DNA from: Oscillospiraceae bacterium
GTDB taxonomy: Bacteria > Bacillota > Clostridia > Oscillospirales > Acutalibacteraceae
DNA length: 64,000 bases
Direction: 5' to 3'
NCBI GenBank assembly: GCA_015066175.1
Contig: SVOW01000010.1
Span: 1-64,000, forward strand
Of this stretch, positions 8,478 to 16,629 are shown in pieces (positions within the stretch are counted from its first letter, which is position 1; each line of letters begins with the position of its first letter). The notes under the pieces were generated by a model. It did no database searches. It was given only the letters and a program-made list of their open reading frames with translations, and was not told the origin of the DNA. Made by a program: the position numbers and the translations under genes.

Positions 8478-10754
8478 TTATTCCTGTGGCTGTGGCACAG
8501 GCTCATCTGCACAGCTGACAACGATTTCAATTACCGTGCCATGCTGTATTTTTTTACCTTCTTCTATCGACTGACTTATTACATAATTCTTTGCAACAGT
8601 TGAACTCTGCTGATAAATAATCTTTGGTGTCAGACCTTTTACCATAAGCAACGACTGCGCATCATCATAATGCATATTTACAACATCAGGCACCTTTGAT
8701 TCTTTGCCTTTGCATACAAAAATTGTTACTTCTTCTCCTGCAAGGACTTCCTCTCCGGCCTCTATCGACTGGCTGATTACCGTGCCCGCTTCGTAATCTT
8801 TATTTTCTGTATATTCAACTTTTACCACAAGACCTTTTGCCTTTAATTTATTAATTGCAGATTCTCCTGATCTGTGTATAACGTTGGGCATATTTGTTTT
8901 ATGAAGTCCGAGACTGACGGTGACACCGATTACATCTCCTGAATTAACTACTGTACCTGTTGAAACAGATTGGTAAAAAATTTCACCTTCTGGATAATCC
9001 TGACTGTAAACAACCTCATCGATTATCAGATACACACCATCTCTTATAAGCAATCTTCTTGCTTCTTCAAAAGTTTTTCCTTCAATATACGGCATTTCAA
9101 GTGACGTGTCTGCAAAAGGAGTCTGTTTTCCTTTGCTGATTACCAAAGTGATTTCTTCTCCTGTTTCAAGTTCAGTACCACCTTTTACAGACTGACTTAT
9201 AACAGAACCGGGAGCAACAGTGTCGTCATATTCTTCTTTATAACGAACTTTAAATCCGAGCCCTTCAAGTTTTGTCTTTGCAAGGTCTTTTGAGAAATTT
9301 CTTACATCTATCACAAAGTCCGTGCCTCTGCCTGCACTGATTGTTACGTATACTATTGTTCCTTCATCAACAATGCTTCCGGCTTCCGGCGTCTGGATAA
9401 GAATCATATTTTCATCAACAGTATCACTTTCCATTCTGTTTATAACCCTTATTTCAAGGTTACTGTCCAGTATTGTCTGGCCTGCCGTTAAGAAATCCTG
9501 TGCCACAATATCGGGCACCCTTGTCTGCCCTTTCGGAATATTATCACTGAAAGCCTTATTCGCTCTCGGTCCTATTATACCGAAGCCGAGCAGAACACTC
9601 AGAGCAATTACAGTAACAAGCAACACTGGCGCTCCGATCTTCACCCACAAAGGCCATTTGAATTTTTCTGTTTGCTTGAGCGTGCCTTTTCTTCTTTTCA
9701 CCTTGGTTTCAGACAGCAACTCCCTTGCGAACTGCTCAATAGTGCTTGTTCTGTCTTCAAGGCGGATATTCATGGCATTATATATTGCCGTTTCTATATT
9801 CGGATTTATGTCTTTGACATATTTTGTTATGGGAGACAAAATATCTTTTTTATCTCTTTCATAATATGCTCGTCTTTCAAGAGCATCGGGAGGATTTACT
9901 CCCGTTATCATCTTATAAAGTGTTGCACCTAAAGAATATACATCTGTATGAGGACCCTGGTCCCCTTTACTTCTGTACTGTTCTTCTGCAGAAAATCCCG
10001 GTTTTATAATAACCGTAAGGCTTCTGCTTTTGCTTGTGGTAGCAAAACGTGCTGCACCGAAGTCAATAAGCTTTATTTCTCCTTCTTTAGTGAGAAAAAT
10101 ATTATCAGGAGCAATATCTCTGTGAAGAATACCCTGAGCATGAACACGCTGCAAAGACTGCATAACAGGCATAAGCATTTCAATAGCTTTTTCTGCAGGC
10201 ACAGTTTTTTCCCTTGCAATAAATTGGGCAAGTGTTTCACCATCAAGATGCTCCATAACTATGTAAGCAGTGTTGTTTTCTTCAAAACTGTCATAAATTT
10301 TTACGATACCGCTTTCATTATGGACTTTCGCTAATTTTTTTGCTTCCTCAACAAATCTTTCAAGACCGTCTGAAAACTGTTTTGTTTTATCACCGCTGAA
10401 AACAGTTACTTTACTTTGACCTGCCGCGCGTGTTGAAAATTCACTTGGCAGATATTCTTTTATTGCTCTTTCTTTTTGTAAAACATAGTCCCACGCAAGG
10501 TAGGTTGTTCCGAAACCACCATAACCAAGCACTTTGCCGACAAGATATCGCCCTTGCAGAATTGTTCCCGGATAAAGGTGCATCAGATTTTCAACTTCAG
10601 GGTGAGCAGAATACCCGCAATAAGGGCAGTATTCAAGCTGTGAATTATACTGCCTCATGCAACCCATGCAACGCTGTTGCCCTGCCTGGACATATCTGCC
10701 ATGATTCATTTCGGAATATTTCGCACCACTGTTATTAACTGAGCTTGATTGCAT
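8478..10754 (-). CDS. Membrane Ser/Thr kinase with N-terminal zinc ribbon and five PASTA repeats
   Basis: 758 residues; ATG at 10754, AGGAG 8 bases upstream. Seen in order: zinc ribbon (C29, C32, C43, C46); Hanks-type kinase about 70-345 with Gly loop GYGGFG 77-82, Lys99, HRD 211-213, DFG 231-233 and a GFSAEEQY activation end; Lys/Arg-rich juxtamembrane stretch; one membrane helix about 371-391; then five PASTA-like repeats to the C-terminus (roughly 412-476, 481-541, 550-616, 618-683, 686-748). PASTA kinases (PrkC/PknB/Stk) sense muropeptides or lipid II and control wall synthesis and division. Odd points: the usual Lys of HRDxKxxN is Ala here (HRDIAPDN), the zinc ribbon is not part of classical PrkC, and it does not sit next to rsgA/rpe as prkC often does. 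It is 21 bases behind the second kinase gene in the same operon. Confidence 0.92.
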   Translation of the reverse strand: MQSSSVNNSGAKYSEMNHGRYVQAGQQRCMGCMRQYNSQLEYCPYCGYSAHPEVENLMHLYPGTILQGRYLVGKVLGYGGFGTTYLAWDYVLQKERAIKEYLPSEFSTRAAGQSKVTVFSGDKTKQFSDGLERFVEEAKKLAKVHNESGIVKIYDSFEENNTAYIVMEHLDGETLAQFIAREKTVPAEKAIEMLMPVMQSLQRVHAQGILHRDIAPDNIFLTKEGEIKLIDFGAARFATTSKSRSLTVIIKPGFSAEEQYRSKGDQGPHTDVYSLGATLYKMITGVNPPDALERRAYYERDKKDILSPITKYVKDINPNIETAIYNAMNIRLEDRTSTIEQFARELLSETKVKRRKGTLKQTEKFKWPLWVKIGAPVLLVTVIALSVLLGFGIIGPRANKAFSDNIPKGQTRVPDIVAQDFLTAGQTILDSNLEIRVINRMESDTVDENMILIQTPEAGSIVDEGTIVYVTISAGRGTDFVIDVRNFSKDLAKTKLEGLGFKVRYKEEYDDTVAPGSVISQSVKGGTELETGEEITLVISKGKQTPFADTSLEMPYIEGKTFEEARRLLIRDGVYLIIDEVVYSQDYPEGEIFYQSVSTGTVVNSGDVIGVTVSLGLHKTNMPNVIHRSGESAINKLKAKGLVVKVEYTENKDYEAGTVISQSIEAGEEVLAGEEVTIFVCKGKESKVPDVVNMHYDDAQSLLMVKGLTPKIIYQQSSTVAKNYVISQSIEEGKKIQHGTVIEIVVSCADEPVPQPQE

Positions 10755-10775
10755 GTCTCTGTCTCCTACAAAAAA

Positions 10776-12806
10776 CTAAAAATCAAAAGAAAAACGTTTT
10801 TCTTTCTCTGTCAAAAAACTGAAATCACCATATGTTCCTGTGAAAGCTGCCATGGAATCTTTATTGATGGGCAATGCTTTGCCATGGTCTTTAAGGTAAA
10901 TTTCATTCTGTGCTGTTTCTGTAAGCATAAACGACAAAAATTCTTCTGCCGCCTCATTTTCATCTTCCGATGAGCTGTCATAAACACTCCAGAAACTATC
11001 ATATAAAATAATTTCTTCTTCCAACGGTAAAATCAGCGGAATCCCCATATTTTTTGCGGTCATCTTTTTTGTTTCAAAATATTCTGACGTATCTGAAAAA
11101 TAAATTGCCGCTTCACCGTTTAAAAATTTTTCTTTATCTGACAGCACAATCCGTCCTGAAATATCTTTGTTGAAAACATCGTCAAACTCTTCTTCCAATT
11201 CGGGATTTACTGCTATAATATCTTCTTCGCCGATAAGTTTTGTAATATCTTTTAATGATCCCACTTTTTCAGGCAACTCTGCACCCGGAAGCAATTTGCT
11301 TTCATTTATATAAATTACCGGAACATTAAAGCCGACAGGAACACGTTTACCGTCTGAAATATCGTCGTAATTTTCAAGATACATACAATCTGTGCGGCTG
11401 CGATCAACAAAAAATTTTGAAATAAGAGAATTTTCAAATTCTCTCTCCGGATATATAACATCTGTTATATCGTACACATCGTCAAGTTCTTTATCTGAAA
11501 AACCGTTGCTGACAAAAACATTAGGAGCTTCGCCTTCATCCATTGCTTCGCGAAGCTTTTCTTCGTATTGATCTTCAGGTATTCCAACAAGCTCAACATC
11601 AACATTGTTGTATTCATTGCAGAAATCTGAAACAATGTTTTCATAAATTTCCTTTTGTCTTTCATCGCCGTTATCAATATACCATACAACAATATCTGCA
11701 GGCTTAAGTTGTGAGGCACGATTTCTGATTATCATATCAGCACCGAAAAGTATTACAACTGCCACTATAACAGCAAAAACTGATGCCAGACCTATAAATC
11801 GTTTGTTTTTCTTTCTTCTTCTTTCTTTTTTCACGGGAACAACTTTGCTTTCACGTCTTAACGCTTTTGCAAAATCTTCTGCTGAAGAAAAACGAAGGTC
11901 ACTTTCTATTGCCATTGCTTTCATAACGGCATCAGAAATATATAAGGGAATCTGAGGATTGATTCTCACAGGGTCAGGCAGTGTATCGCCTACTTTTCTG
12001 TTGGTTGATTCATCAGGCTTTCTGCCTGTCAACATATAATAAAGCGTTGCTCCAAGAGCATAAATATCAGTCCACGGACCTTGTTTGCTGACCTGTTCAT
12101 ATTGTTCAGGCGGAGCAAAACCAGGTTTCAGAATTATCGTATAATTGCTTGCCTGCTCAACTGAAAACTTTGCAGCACCAAAATCGATAAGTTTAATGTT
12201 ACCGTTTTTGCACAGATAAATATTATCAGGGCTGATATCACGGTGAATAATATTTTTACTATGTATTACTTTCAACGCAGATGCAACGTTCAGAATAATA
12301 TCTATGCTTTTATCAAACGGAAGCACACCACCATTTTCCTGCATATAATCGCTCAGAGGTTGTCCGTTGAGAAACTCCATAATAATATATGCCGTATTGT
12401 TTTCCTCGAAATATTCAAAAACATTCACAATGTTTTTATTTGAGTTGAACTGCGCCATATTTCTTGCTTCTTCAATAATTCTTACAAGGCCGAAATCAAA
12501 CTCACGTCTGCTTTTGCTTGACAGAACAACAACTTTCTGCGAACCCGGTTGCCTGTTTACAACTCCGCTGGGGAAATATTCTTTTACTGCAACCACAGAT
12601 TCCAGTTTTCTGTCCCATGCCTTGTACGTAATACCGAATCCGCCAAAGCCTAAAACATTGCCGATGATGTATCTTCCCGCAAGCAAAGACCCCGGAGCTA
12701 AATGATACGGCTCTTTTGCGGGTGCTGACGGAGCATGACCGCAATACGGACATAAATTGAACGCGTTGTCATATACTTCAAAACAACCGCTGCATCTTAC
12801 TTTCAT
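10776..12806 (-). CDS. Membrane Ser/Thr kinase fused to an extracellular solute-binding-protein-like sensor
   Basis: 676 residues; ATG at 12806 after AAGGTGAT. Domains seen: zinc ribbon (C5, C8, C19, C22); Hanks kinase about 44-315 with GFGGFG 53-58, Lys75, HRD 188-190 (HRDISPDN, Ser in place of the usual Lys), DFG 208-210 and GFAPPEQY; basic stretch 325-336; one membrane helix about 337-358; then about 310 extracellular residues resembling family 1 ABC solute-binding proteins: VVWYID start at 372, a YEEKLREAMDEGEAPNVFV segment, VPVGFNVPVIYINESKL, FLNGEAAIYFSDT and a C-terminal AAEEFLSFMLTETAQNEIY helix. This part is compatible with sugar or oligopeptide binding, but the ligand is not known. 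The plausible role is a one-protein receptor that turns ligand binding into phosphorylation. It lies between the FHA and PASTA-kinase genes, 18 and 21 bases away. Confidence 0.88.
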   Translation of the reverse strand: MKVRCSGCFEVYDNAFNLCPYCGHAPSAPAKEPYHLAPGSLLAGRYIIGNVLGFGGFGITYKAWDRKLESVVAVKEYFPSGVVNRQPGSQKVVVLSSKSRREFDFGLVRIIEEARNMAQFNSNKNIVNVFEYFEENNTAYIIMEFLNGQPLSDYMQENGGVLPFDKSIDIILNVASALKVIHSKNIIHRDISPDNIYLCKNGNIKLIDFGAAKFSVEQASNYTIILKPGFAPPEQYEQVSKQGPWTDIYALGATLYYMLTGRKPDESTNRKVGDTLPDPVRINPQIPLYISDAVMKAMAIESDLRFSSAEDFAKALRRESKVVPVKKERRRKKNKRFIGLASVFAVIVAVVILFGADMIIRNRASQLKPADIVVWYIDNGDERQKEIYENIVSDFCNEYNNVDVELVGIPEDQYEEKLREAMDEGEAPNVFVSNGFSDKELDDVYDITDVIYPEREFENSLISKFFVDRSRTDCMYLENYDDISDGKRVPVGFNVPVIYINESKLLPGAELPEKVGSLKDITKLIGEEDIIAVNPELEEEFDDVFNKDISGRIVLSDKEKFLNGEAAIYFSDTSEYFETKKMTAKNMGIPLILPLEEEIILYDSFWSVYDSSSEDENEAAEEFLSFMLTETAQNEIYLKDHGKALPINKDSMAAFTGTYGDFSFLTEKEKRFSFDF

Positions 12807-12824
12807 AACTTTATCACCTTAAAG

Positions 12825-13649
12825 TCAGTTCTTTATATATTCATCCCAATTGAATTTTTCGCCGCAAAGGGGCACAAAAACAAATGAGCTGTCACCAAGA
12901 GTGATTTTATCTCCCGCTTTTAATTCACCGAATGCCATCAGAAGGTCGTCATTAAGATATGTAAGACCACTGCTGTCACCGGGCTGCAGGAAGAACTGCA
13001 TTTTGTTTGGTTCATAAAGAATTGTTGCATGTTTCTCTCTTGAAACGCTTCTCTCTTTAGCAAGAGCCACATCCATTGTAAGAGAACGACCGATATGGTT
13101 TTTGCCTGATTTAAGATTAAAGCTTTCACCGATATATTCGCCTTTTACGCAAACTATCCAACCTACTACGGGTTCGTTTTCATTAGGCAGAGCATAAAAA
13201 GCTACCGTTTTCTGCATAGAATCTGAACTCTGGATTGCTTTGCGGAGATTGTCTGTTTCCTGAATCTTTTCTTCCGGCTGAGGGAAATTCTGTGTAACAA
13301 ACTGTGTCTGTTCATCAGATACAGTTGGAGCAGCAGGTATGTCAGCTGCGAAAGCACCGTTCTGAGGTTCTGCCATAGGCGGAATGTTCATCATATCAGG
13401 TGCAGGCATATTGTTTGCCTGAGTTGTTTTTTTCTTTTTGCCGAAACTGAATTTAGATTCTTTTGCCGGTTTCACAGGAGGCTGCTGAGGCATCATCTGA
13501 GGTGCCTGCTGTGCCATCTGCTGCTGAGAAAACACAGGTTCATTCATTGCAGGCTGTGCCGCAGGTATATCTGCCTGACAATGAGGGCAGTTTGAAAATT
13601 CATCTGCGTCATAAAAAAGTTTACAGTTGTTGCATCTTACCGGTTTCAT
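12825..13649 (-). CDS. FHA-domain protein with N-terminal zinc ribbon
   Basis: 274 residues. A zinc ribbon (C6, C9, C21, C24) is followed by a long disordered region rich in Pro, Gln, Met and Ala (about 30-130) with a Lys-rich patch, then a C-terminal FHA domain (about 163-262) with the expected GRS at 187-189, SVSREKHA 201-208 and N233, residues that bind phosphothreonine. Thr-containing acidic or amide-rich stretches just before the domain (DEQTQFVTQ, about 112-120) are candidate kinase targets by analogy with GarA/OdhI-type proteins. Its ATG overlaps the stop of the upstream PP2C gene by 4 bases (ATGA), so translation is coupled. It is the likely phospho-reader of the neighbouring kinases; this is inference from gene order. 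It is soluble, with no membrane helix. Confidence 0.88.
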   Translation of the reverse strand: MKPVRCNNCKLFYDADEFSNCPHCQADIPAAQPAMNEPVFSQQQMAQQAPQMMPQQPPVKPAKESKFSFGKKKKTTQANNMPAPDMMNIPPMAEPQNGAFAADIPAAPTVSDEQTQFVTQNFPQPEEKIQETDNLRKAIQSSDSMQKTVAFYALPNENEPVVGWIVCVKGEYIGESFNLKSGKNHIGRSLTMDVALAKERSVSREKHATILYEPNKMQFFLQPGDSSGLTYLNDDLLMAFGELKAGDKITLGDSSFVFVPLCGEKFNWDEYIKN

Positions 13650-14407
13650 AAAATTTCCTCCATATTAATTAATATAAATGTAATATTGTCTTTATTCTCA
13701 ACAGGTTGATCCAATGCCTCTGCAAGTAACGCTTCAGCTGCAGAAGAAGCCTGCCGGTTTTTTGTTATAATTTCCCTGATTTTTTCATCGGAAAGAAGTC
13801 TGTATAATCCGTCAGATGTCAGCAGAATTTTATCCCCGCATTGAAGCGAAAAAGCTTCACGGCTTATATCCATCAGTTCTATTCCGCCCATACCGATAAA
13901 ACTCAGCAAAGCTTCTGCATTTACTTCATCTGCTTTATCAGCTTCGGTAAAAGTTCCGTTTTTCCTTTTTTCTTCAAGCACCATATTATAATTATGGTCT
14001 CTCGTAGCGGATAACATCACATCTCCTCTTATAATATAAAGCCTGCTGTCACCCACTGAAAGCCAGTGGAGTTTCCCGTCTGCAATATGAGCTGACACGA
14101 GGGTAGTGCCCGTCATTGAATTATCCTGCGCTTTTCGTGAAATTCTGTAAACACTTTCATCAAGAATATCCACTGCATCGAGATACATATTATATATATC
14201 GCTCTTATCATCTTCATGATAAAAATCAACAAGAGTTTTTACTGCCGTCTGACTTGCAAGGGCACCATTTTCAAGTCCTCCCATGCCATCGCAGACAACC
14301 GCCAGAACTGCACCATCTGTTTTTTCGACAGCAAAATAATCCTGCTGTTCTTCACGATTGCCGATGTGTGTCCGATATGAAACATCGCAATATAAAGATT
14401 TATTCAT
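13646..14407 (-). CDS. PP2C-type Ser/Thr phosphatase (first copy)
   Basis: 253 residues. The open frame runs up to 14479, but the ATG at 14407 has TGAGGAGAAG before it and starts just after the previous gene ends, so it is preferred. Metal-binding motifs of the PPM/PP2C family are visible: REEQQDYF with the first Asp, VCDGMGG (39-45), MTGTTLV, SVGDSRLY, LTSDGLYRLL and a final DNITFILI. The length is that of a bare catalytic domain, like PrpC/Stp. It removes phosphate from kinase targets, needs two Mn or Mg ions, and acts in the cytoplasm. The gene sits 10 bases after the second PP2C gene and overlaps the FHA gene. Confidence 0.92.
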   Translation of the reverse strand: MNKSLYCDVSYRTHIGNREEQQDYFAVEKTDGAVLAVVCDGMGGLENGALASQTAVKTLVDFYHEDDKSDIYNMYLDAVDILDESVYRISRKAQDNSMTGTTLVSAHIADGKLHWLSVGDSRLYIIRGDVMLSATRDHNYNMVLEEKRKNGTFTEADKADEVNAEALLSFIGMGGIELMDISREAFSLQCGDKILLTSDGLYRLLSDEKIREIITKNRQASSAAEALLAEALDQPVENKDNITFILINMEEIL

Positions 14408-14417
14408 AAACTTCTCC

Positions 14418-15194
14418 TCAGATTTTAACGGTAATTGCAGAATAATTATCTGAATCCTTACCTTTTGAGTTTGTTTCAACTTCGTCTTTCATTTTTTGCA
14501 ACCAGTCTTCTGCTGTAAGACTTTTTTTGCAATATTTTTTCATCTCTTTTTCATTTATAAATTCCCAGAAACCATCTGTGCAAAGAAGAAAAGAATCACC
14601 TTTTTTAACCTTGATTTTTTCTGAAACAACGTATGAATTTCCTTCCCATTCTGAACCCATTACTTTCAGTAACACGTTCCTTTCCGGATGAAAACGGATT
14701 TCTTTTTCTTTAATATCTCCGGCGATTGCAAGCATCTGCACAAGGCTGTGGTCGGTAGTTCTTTCTTTTATTTTTGCTTTGCTGAAAAAATATAATCTCG
14801 AATCGCCTATGTGGCACCATTGAGCATAGCCATCTGTTATCGTAAGAACAACTGCAGTTGTTTTCATCTGGGATGTGTCTGCAATTTCTTTTTGTTTTTC
14901 AAGCAGATTTTCCTGCGCTTTTTTAAATGCTGTATCAAAAAAATCAGATGCTTTACTGTCGCTTTCAAAGCATTCTGAAATTTTTTCAGTTGTTTCGGCA
15001 GAGGCAATCTCACCTTTTCCGTGTCCTCCAAGGCCGTCGCAGACAATAAAACAGAAATTGCCGTCAACCTCCGTTACTTTTACGGCATCTTCGTTAATTT
15101 CTCTTCCGCCTTTTTCAGACAAGTTGCTGTATGAAACAATCATCTCTTTTTTTATATGTTTAACATCTGTCATATCAATACCATAATTTCTCAT
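14418..15194 (-). CDS. PP2C-type Ser/Thr phosphatase (second copy)
   Basis: About 258 residues. Motifs of the PP2C family are visible: REINEDAVKV, VCDGLGGHGKGE, MKTTAVVLTI, IGDSRLYFF, LCTDGFWEF and DNYSAITVKI at the end. It differs enough from the neighbouring copy (GHGKGE lid, shorter middle) to be an old duplicate rather than a recent one. The start is unsure: there is no good ribosome site; ATG at 15194, 15173 or 15143 are all in frame, and the phosphatase fold itself begins close to the last. It is the first gene of the phosphatase-FHA-kinase operon, behind a promoter at 15218-15246. Why two phosphatases serve two kinases is unknown; each may be matched to one kinase. Confidence 0.88.
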   Translation of the reverse strand: MRNYGIDMTDVKHIKKEMIVSYSNLSEKGGREINEDAVKVTEVDGNFCFIVCDGLGGHGKGEIASAETTEKISECFESDSKASDFFDTAFKKAQENLLEKQKEIADTSQMKTTAVVLTITDGYAQWCHIGDSRLYFFSKAKIKERTTDHSLVQMLAIAGDIKEKEIRFHPERNVLLKVMGSEWEGNSYVVSEKIKVKKGDSFLLCTDGFWEFINEKEMKKYCKKSLTAEDWLQKMKDEVETNSKGKDSDNYSAITVKI

Positions 15195-15217
15195 TTTAAA
15201 ATTATACAATTACGATT

Positions 15218-15246
15218 ATTATACACAATTACTCCGAAAAAGTCTA
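15218..15246 (-). promoter_or_regulatory. Probable promoter of the phosphatase-FHA-kinase operon
   Basis: TAGACT (15246-15241), 17-base spacer and TATAAT (15223-15218) on the minus strand. The -35 is only a 4/6 match. A second TATAAT-like box lies closer to the gene at 15201-15206. Confidence 0.45.
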
Positions 15247-15366
15247 TATTTACACCAAAAATAACCCTGCAAATGTAATATACTGAAATGATTTTAAAAA
15301 AGGGGTGGAAAAATTGCAAAAGAAAGATTATAATATAAGCATAATAACAATTTCAGGAGAGTAAAA

Positions 15367-15903
15367 ATGGGATTATTCAAAAAAACTTTCTGCGCATTCT
15401 GCGATACAAAAATAGGTAGTTTCAATAAAGGAAAAAAATTCCGCGATGGTGAGCTTTGCTGTGAATGCAGTGAAATGCTGAGCATCAACTGGCACGATAC
15501 AATAAAATATGATCTTTCTGACGCTGCAAATCATATTGACGAAAGAAAAAAGAACATCGATATTCTCAAAAACAATTTCAACCCCACTGCATATTACGGA
15601 TTCAGGCCTACTTTATTTGTAGATGAAAACAGAAAACTTTTCTGCATAACACTTGGTGGTGCAAGGGAAAGTTACGGTGATGAGCCCCGATATATTAACG
15701 AAAACTGTGATTTGTTTTCTTTTTCTCAGATTGAAGACACTATGATTTCTTCAAGCGAAAACGGTGTTCATACATTAACAGTAACAATAAAAAACCATCC
15801 CTGGGCCACAAAGCTTATTTTTAAAGACCGAATCGCTTCTAATTATGAAGATCTTCTCGTTGTTGATGCACAGTTAAGAAGAATTTTTTACGCCGAAAAA
15901 TAG
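15367..15903 (+). CDS. DUF4428-type zinc-ribbon protein
   Basis: 178 residues; ATG at 15367 after AGGAGAG. The N-terminus has the four-Cys pattern of DUF4428 ribbons: CAFCDTKIG (C9, C12) and CCECS (C34-C37 region). The remainder is a beta-rich domain (YGFRPTLFVDENRKLFCI, TLTVTIKNHPWATKLIF), similar in shape to the PH-like part found in other clostridial DUF4428 proteins. It has no signal peptide or membrane helix. It is transcribed away from the phosphatase-kinase operon and shares its divergent control region; a role in the same signalling island is inference from position and yet another N-terminal zinc ribbon. Function unknown. Confidence 0.75.
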   Translation: MGLFKKTFCAFCDTKIGSFNKGKKFRDGELCCECSEMLSINWHDTIKYDLSDAANHIDERKKNIDILKNNFNPTAYYGFRPTLFVDENRKLFCITLGGARESYGDEPRYINENCDLFSFSQIEDTMISSSENGVHTLTVTIKNHPWATKLIFKDRIASNYEDLLVVDAQLRRIFYAEK

Positions 15904-16038
15904 TTAAACGATATTCGTTTTTTTCACACATAATCATATTTTATTTCTCCTTTCAGGTTATGAATTTATTTTAACTCCTTTTCATTATAATTGTTTTTAT
16001 GTGTAAAAAACGATTGGAAATTTGTAATTTTTGATATA

Positions 16039-16078
16039 AAAAAGCTTCAGTAAACTTATAAGTCTGCTGAAGCTTTTT
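16039..16078. terminator. Bidirectional terminator after the DUF4428 gene
   Basis: A 12-base perfect inverted repeat (AAAAAGCTTCAG with CTGAAGCTTTTT) around a 16-base loop, ending both the plus-strand gene at 15903 and the minus-strand gene at 16100. Confidence 0.88.
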
Positions 16079-16099
16079 GTTTTCATTTTATTCGTTTAG

Positions 16100-16507
16100 T
16101 TAAAACGAAACTCCTTCAAGCATAACAATACCGGAAGCTATCAGAATTCCACCGACAACCCCAAGCAGTATTCCGATCAGATACCACACAAGAATTGCTC
16201 TGAAGAAATTTGCCCTGTTTTTATAAGAACCCATTACCGCAAAAACTATAGTAAGGATAAATCCTACCAACGGAAGAACAGAAAGGAGTGACCAACCCAT
16301 ATACTGGCCTATTGTTGTTACAGGCTCTCTGTTGTCGTTTACAGTGGTGTTTACCATATACGGCTGCTGCGGCTGAAATTGCTGTGGCGGCATCTGCTGA
16401 GGCATCGGTTGCTGATATACCTGTTGTGCAGGCGTAAGCGGTGCTCCGCATGCTTTGCAGAATTTTGTTGTATCGCTGCATGACGTGCCACAATTTCTAC
16501 ATATCAT
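16100..16507 (-). CDS. Small zinc-ribbon membrane protein
   Basis: 135 residues; ATG at 16507 after GGGGGA. An N-terminal zinc ribbon (CRNCG at 3-7, CKACG at 17-21) is followed by a Gln/Pro/Met linker (about 27-50) and two or three membrane helices (about 72-92 and 103-128). The plan matches the 7173-7667 gene at the other end of the signalling island, though the membrane parts differ. It has its own consensus promoter (16541-16569) and terminator (16039-16078), so it is a single-gene unit. Function unknown. Confidence 0.75.
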   Translation of the reverse strand: MICRNCGTSCSDTTKFCKACGAPLTPAQQVYQQPMPQQMPPQQFQPQQPYMVNTTVNDNREPVTTIGQYMGWSLLSVLPLVGFILTIVFAVMGSYKNRANFFRAILVWYLIGILLGVVGGILIASGIVMLEGVSF

Positions 16508-16540
16508 AATATTTTCCCCCTGAAAATAAATTTCGACTTT

Positions 16541-16569
16541 ATTTTACATAATAAAATATTAAATGTCAA
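16541..16569 (-). promoter_or_regulatory. Promoter for the 16100-16507 gene
   Basis: TTGACA (16569-16564), 17-base spacer and TAAAAT (16546-16541) on the minus strand. Confidence 0.75.
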
Positions 16570-16595
16570 TAAAAATGTATCTTGAAAAATTAATG

Positions 16596-16621
16596 GGGCT
16601 GTATCAGCATTGATACAGCCC
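16596..16621 (-). terminator. Hairpin terminator after the metallopeptidase gene
   Basis: An 11-base perfect stem (GGGCTGTATCA and complement) with a 4-base loop, 8 bases after the stop of the 16630-18153 gene. The T run on the minus strand is interrupted (CATTAATTTTT). Confidence 0.7.
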
Positions 16622-16629
16622 TCGCTCTT

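Noticed and set aside
7173..16507. Part of a type VI or type VII secretion system, which use kinase-FHA-phosphatase control
   Set aside because: No secretion gene (tss, ess or FtsK-like ATPase) is in or next to the island.
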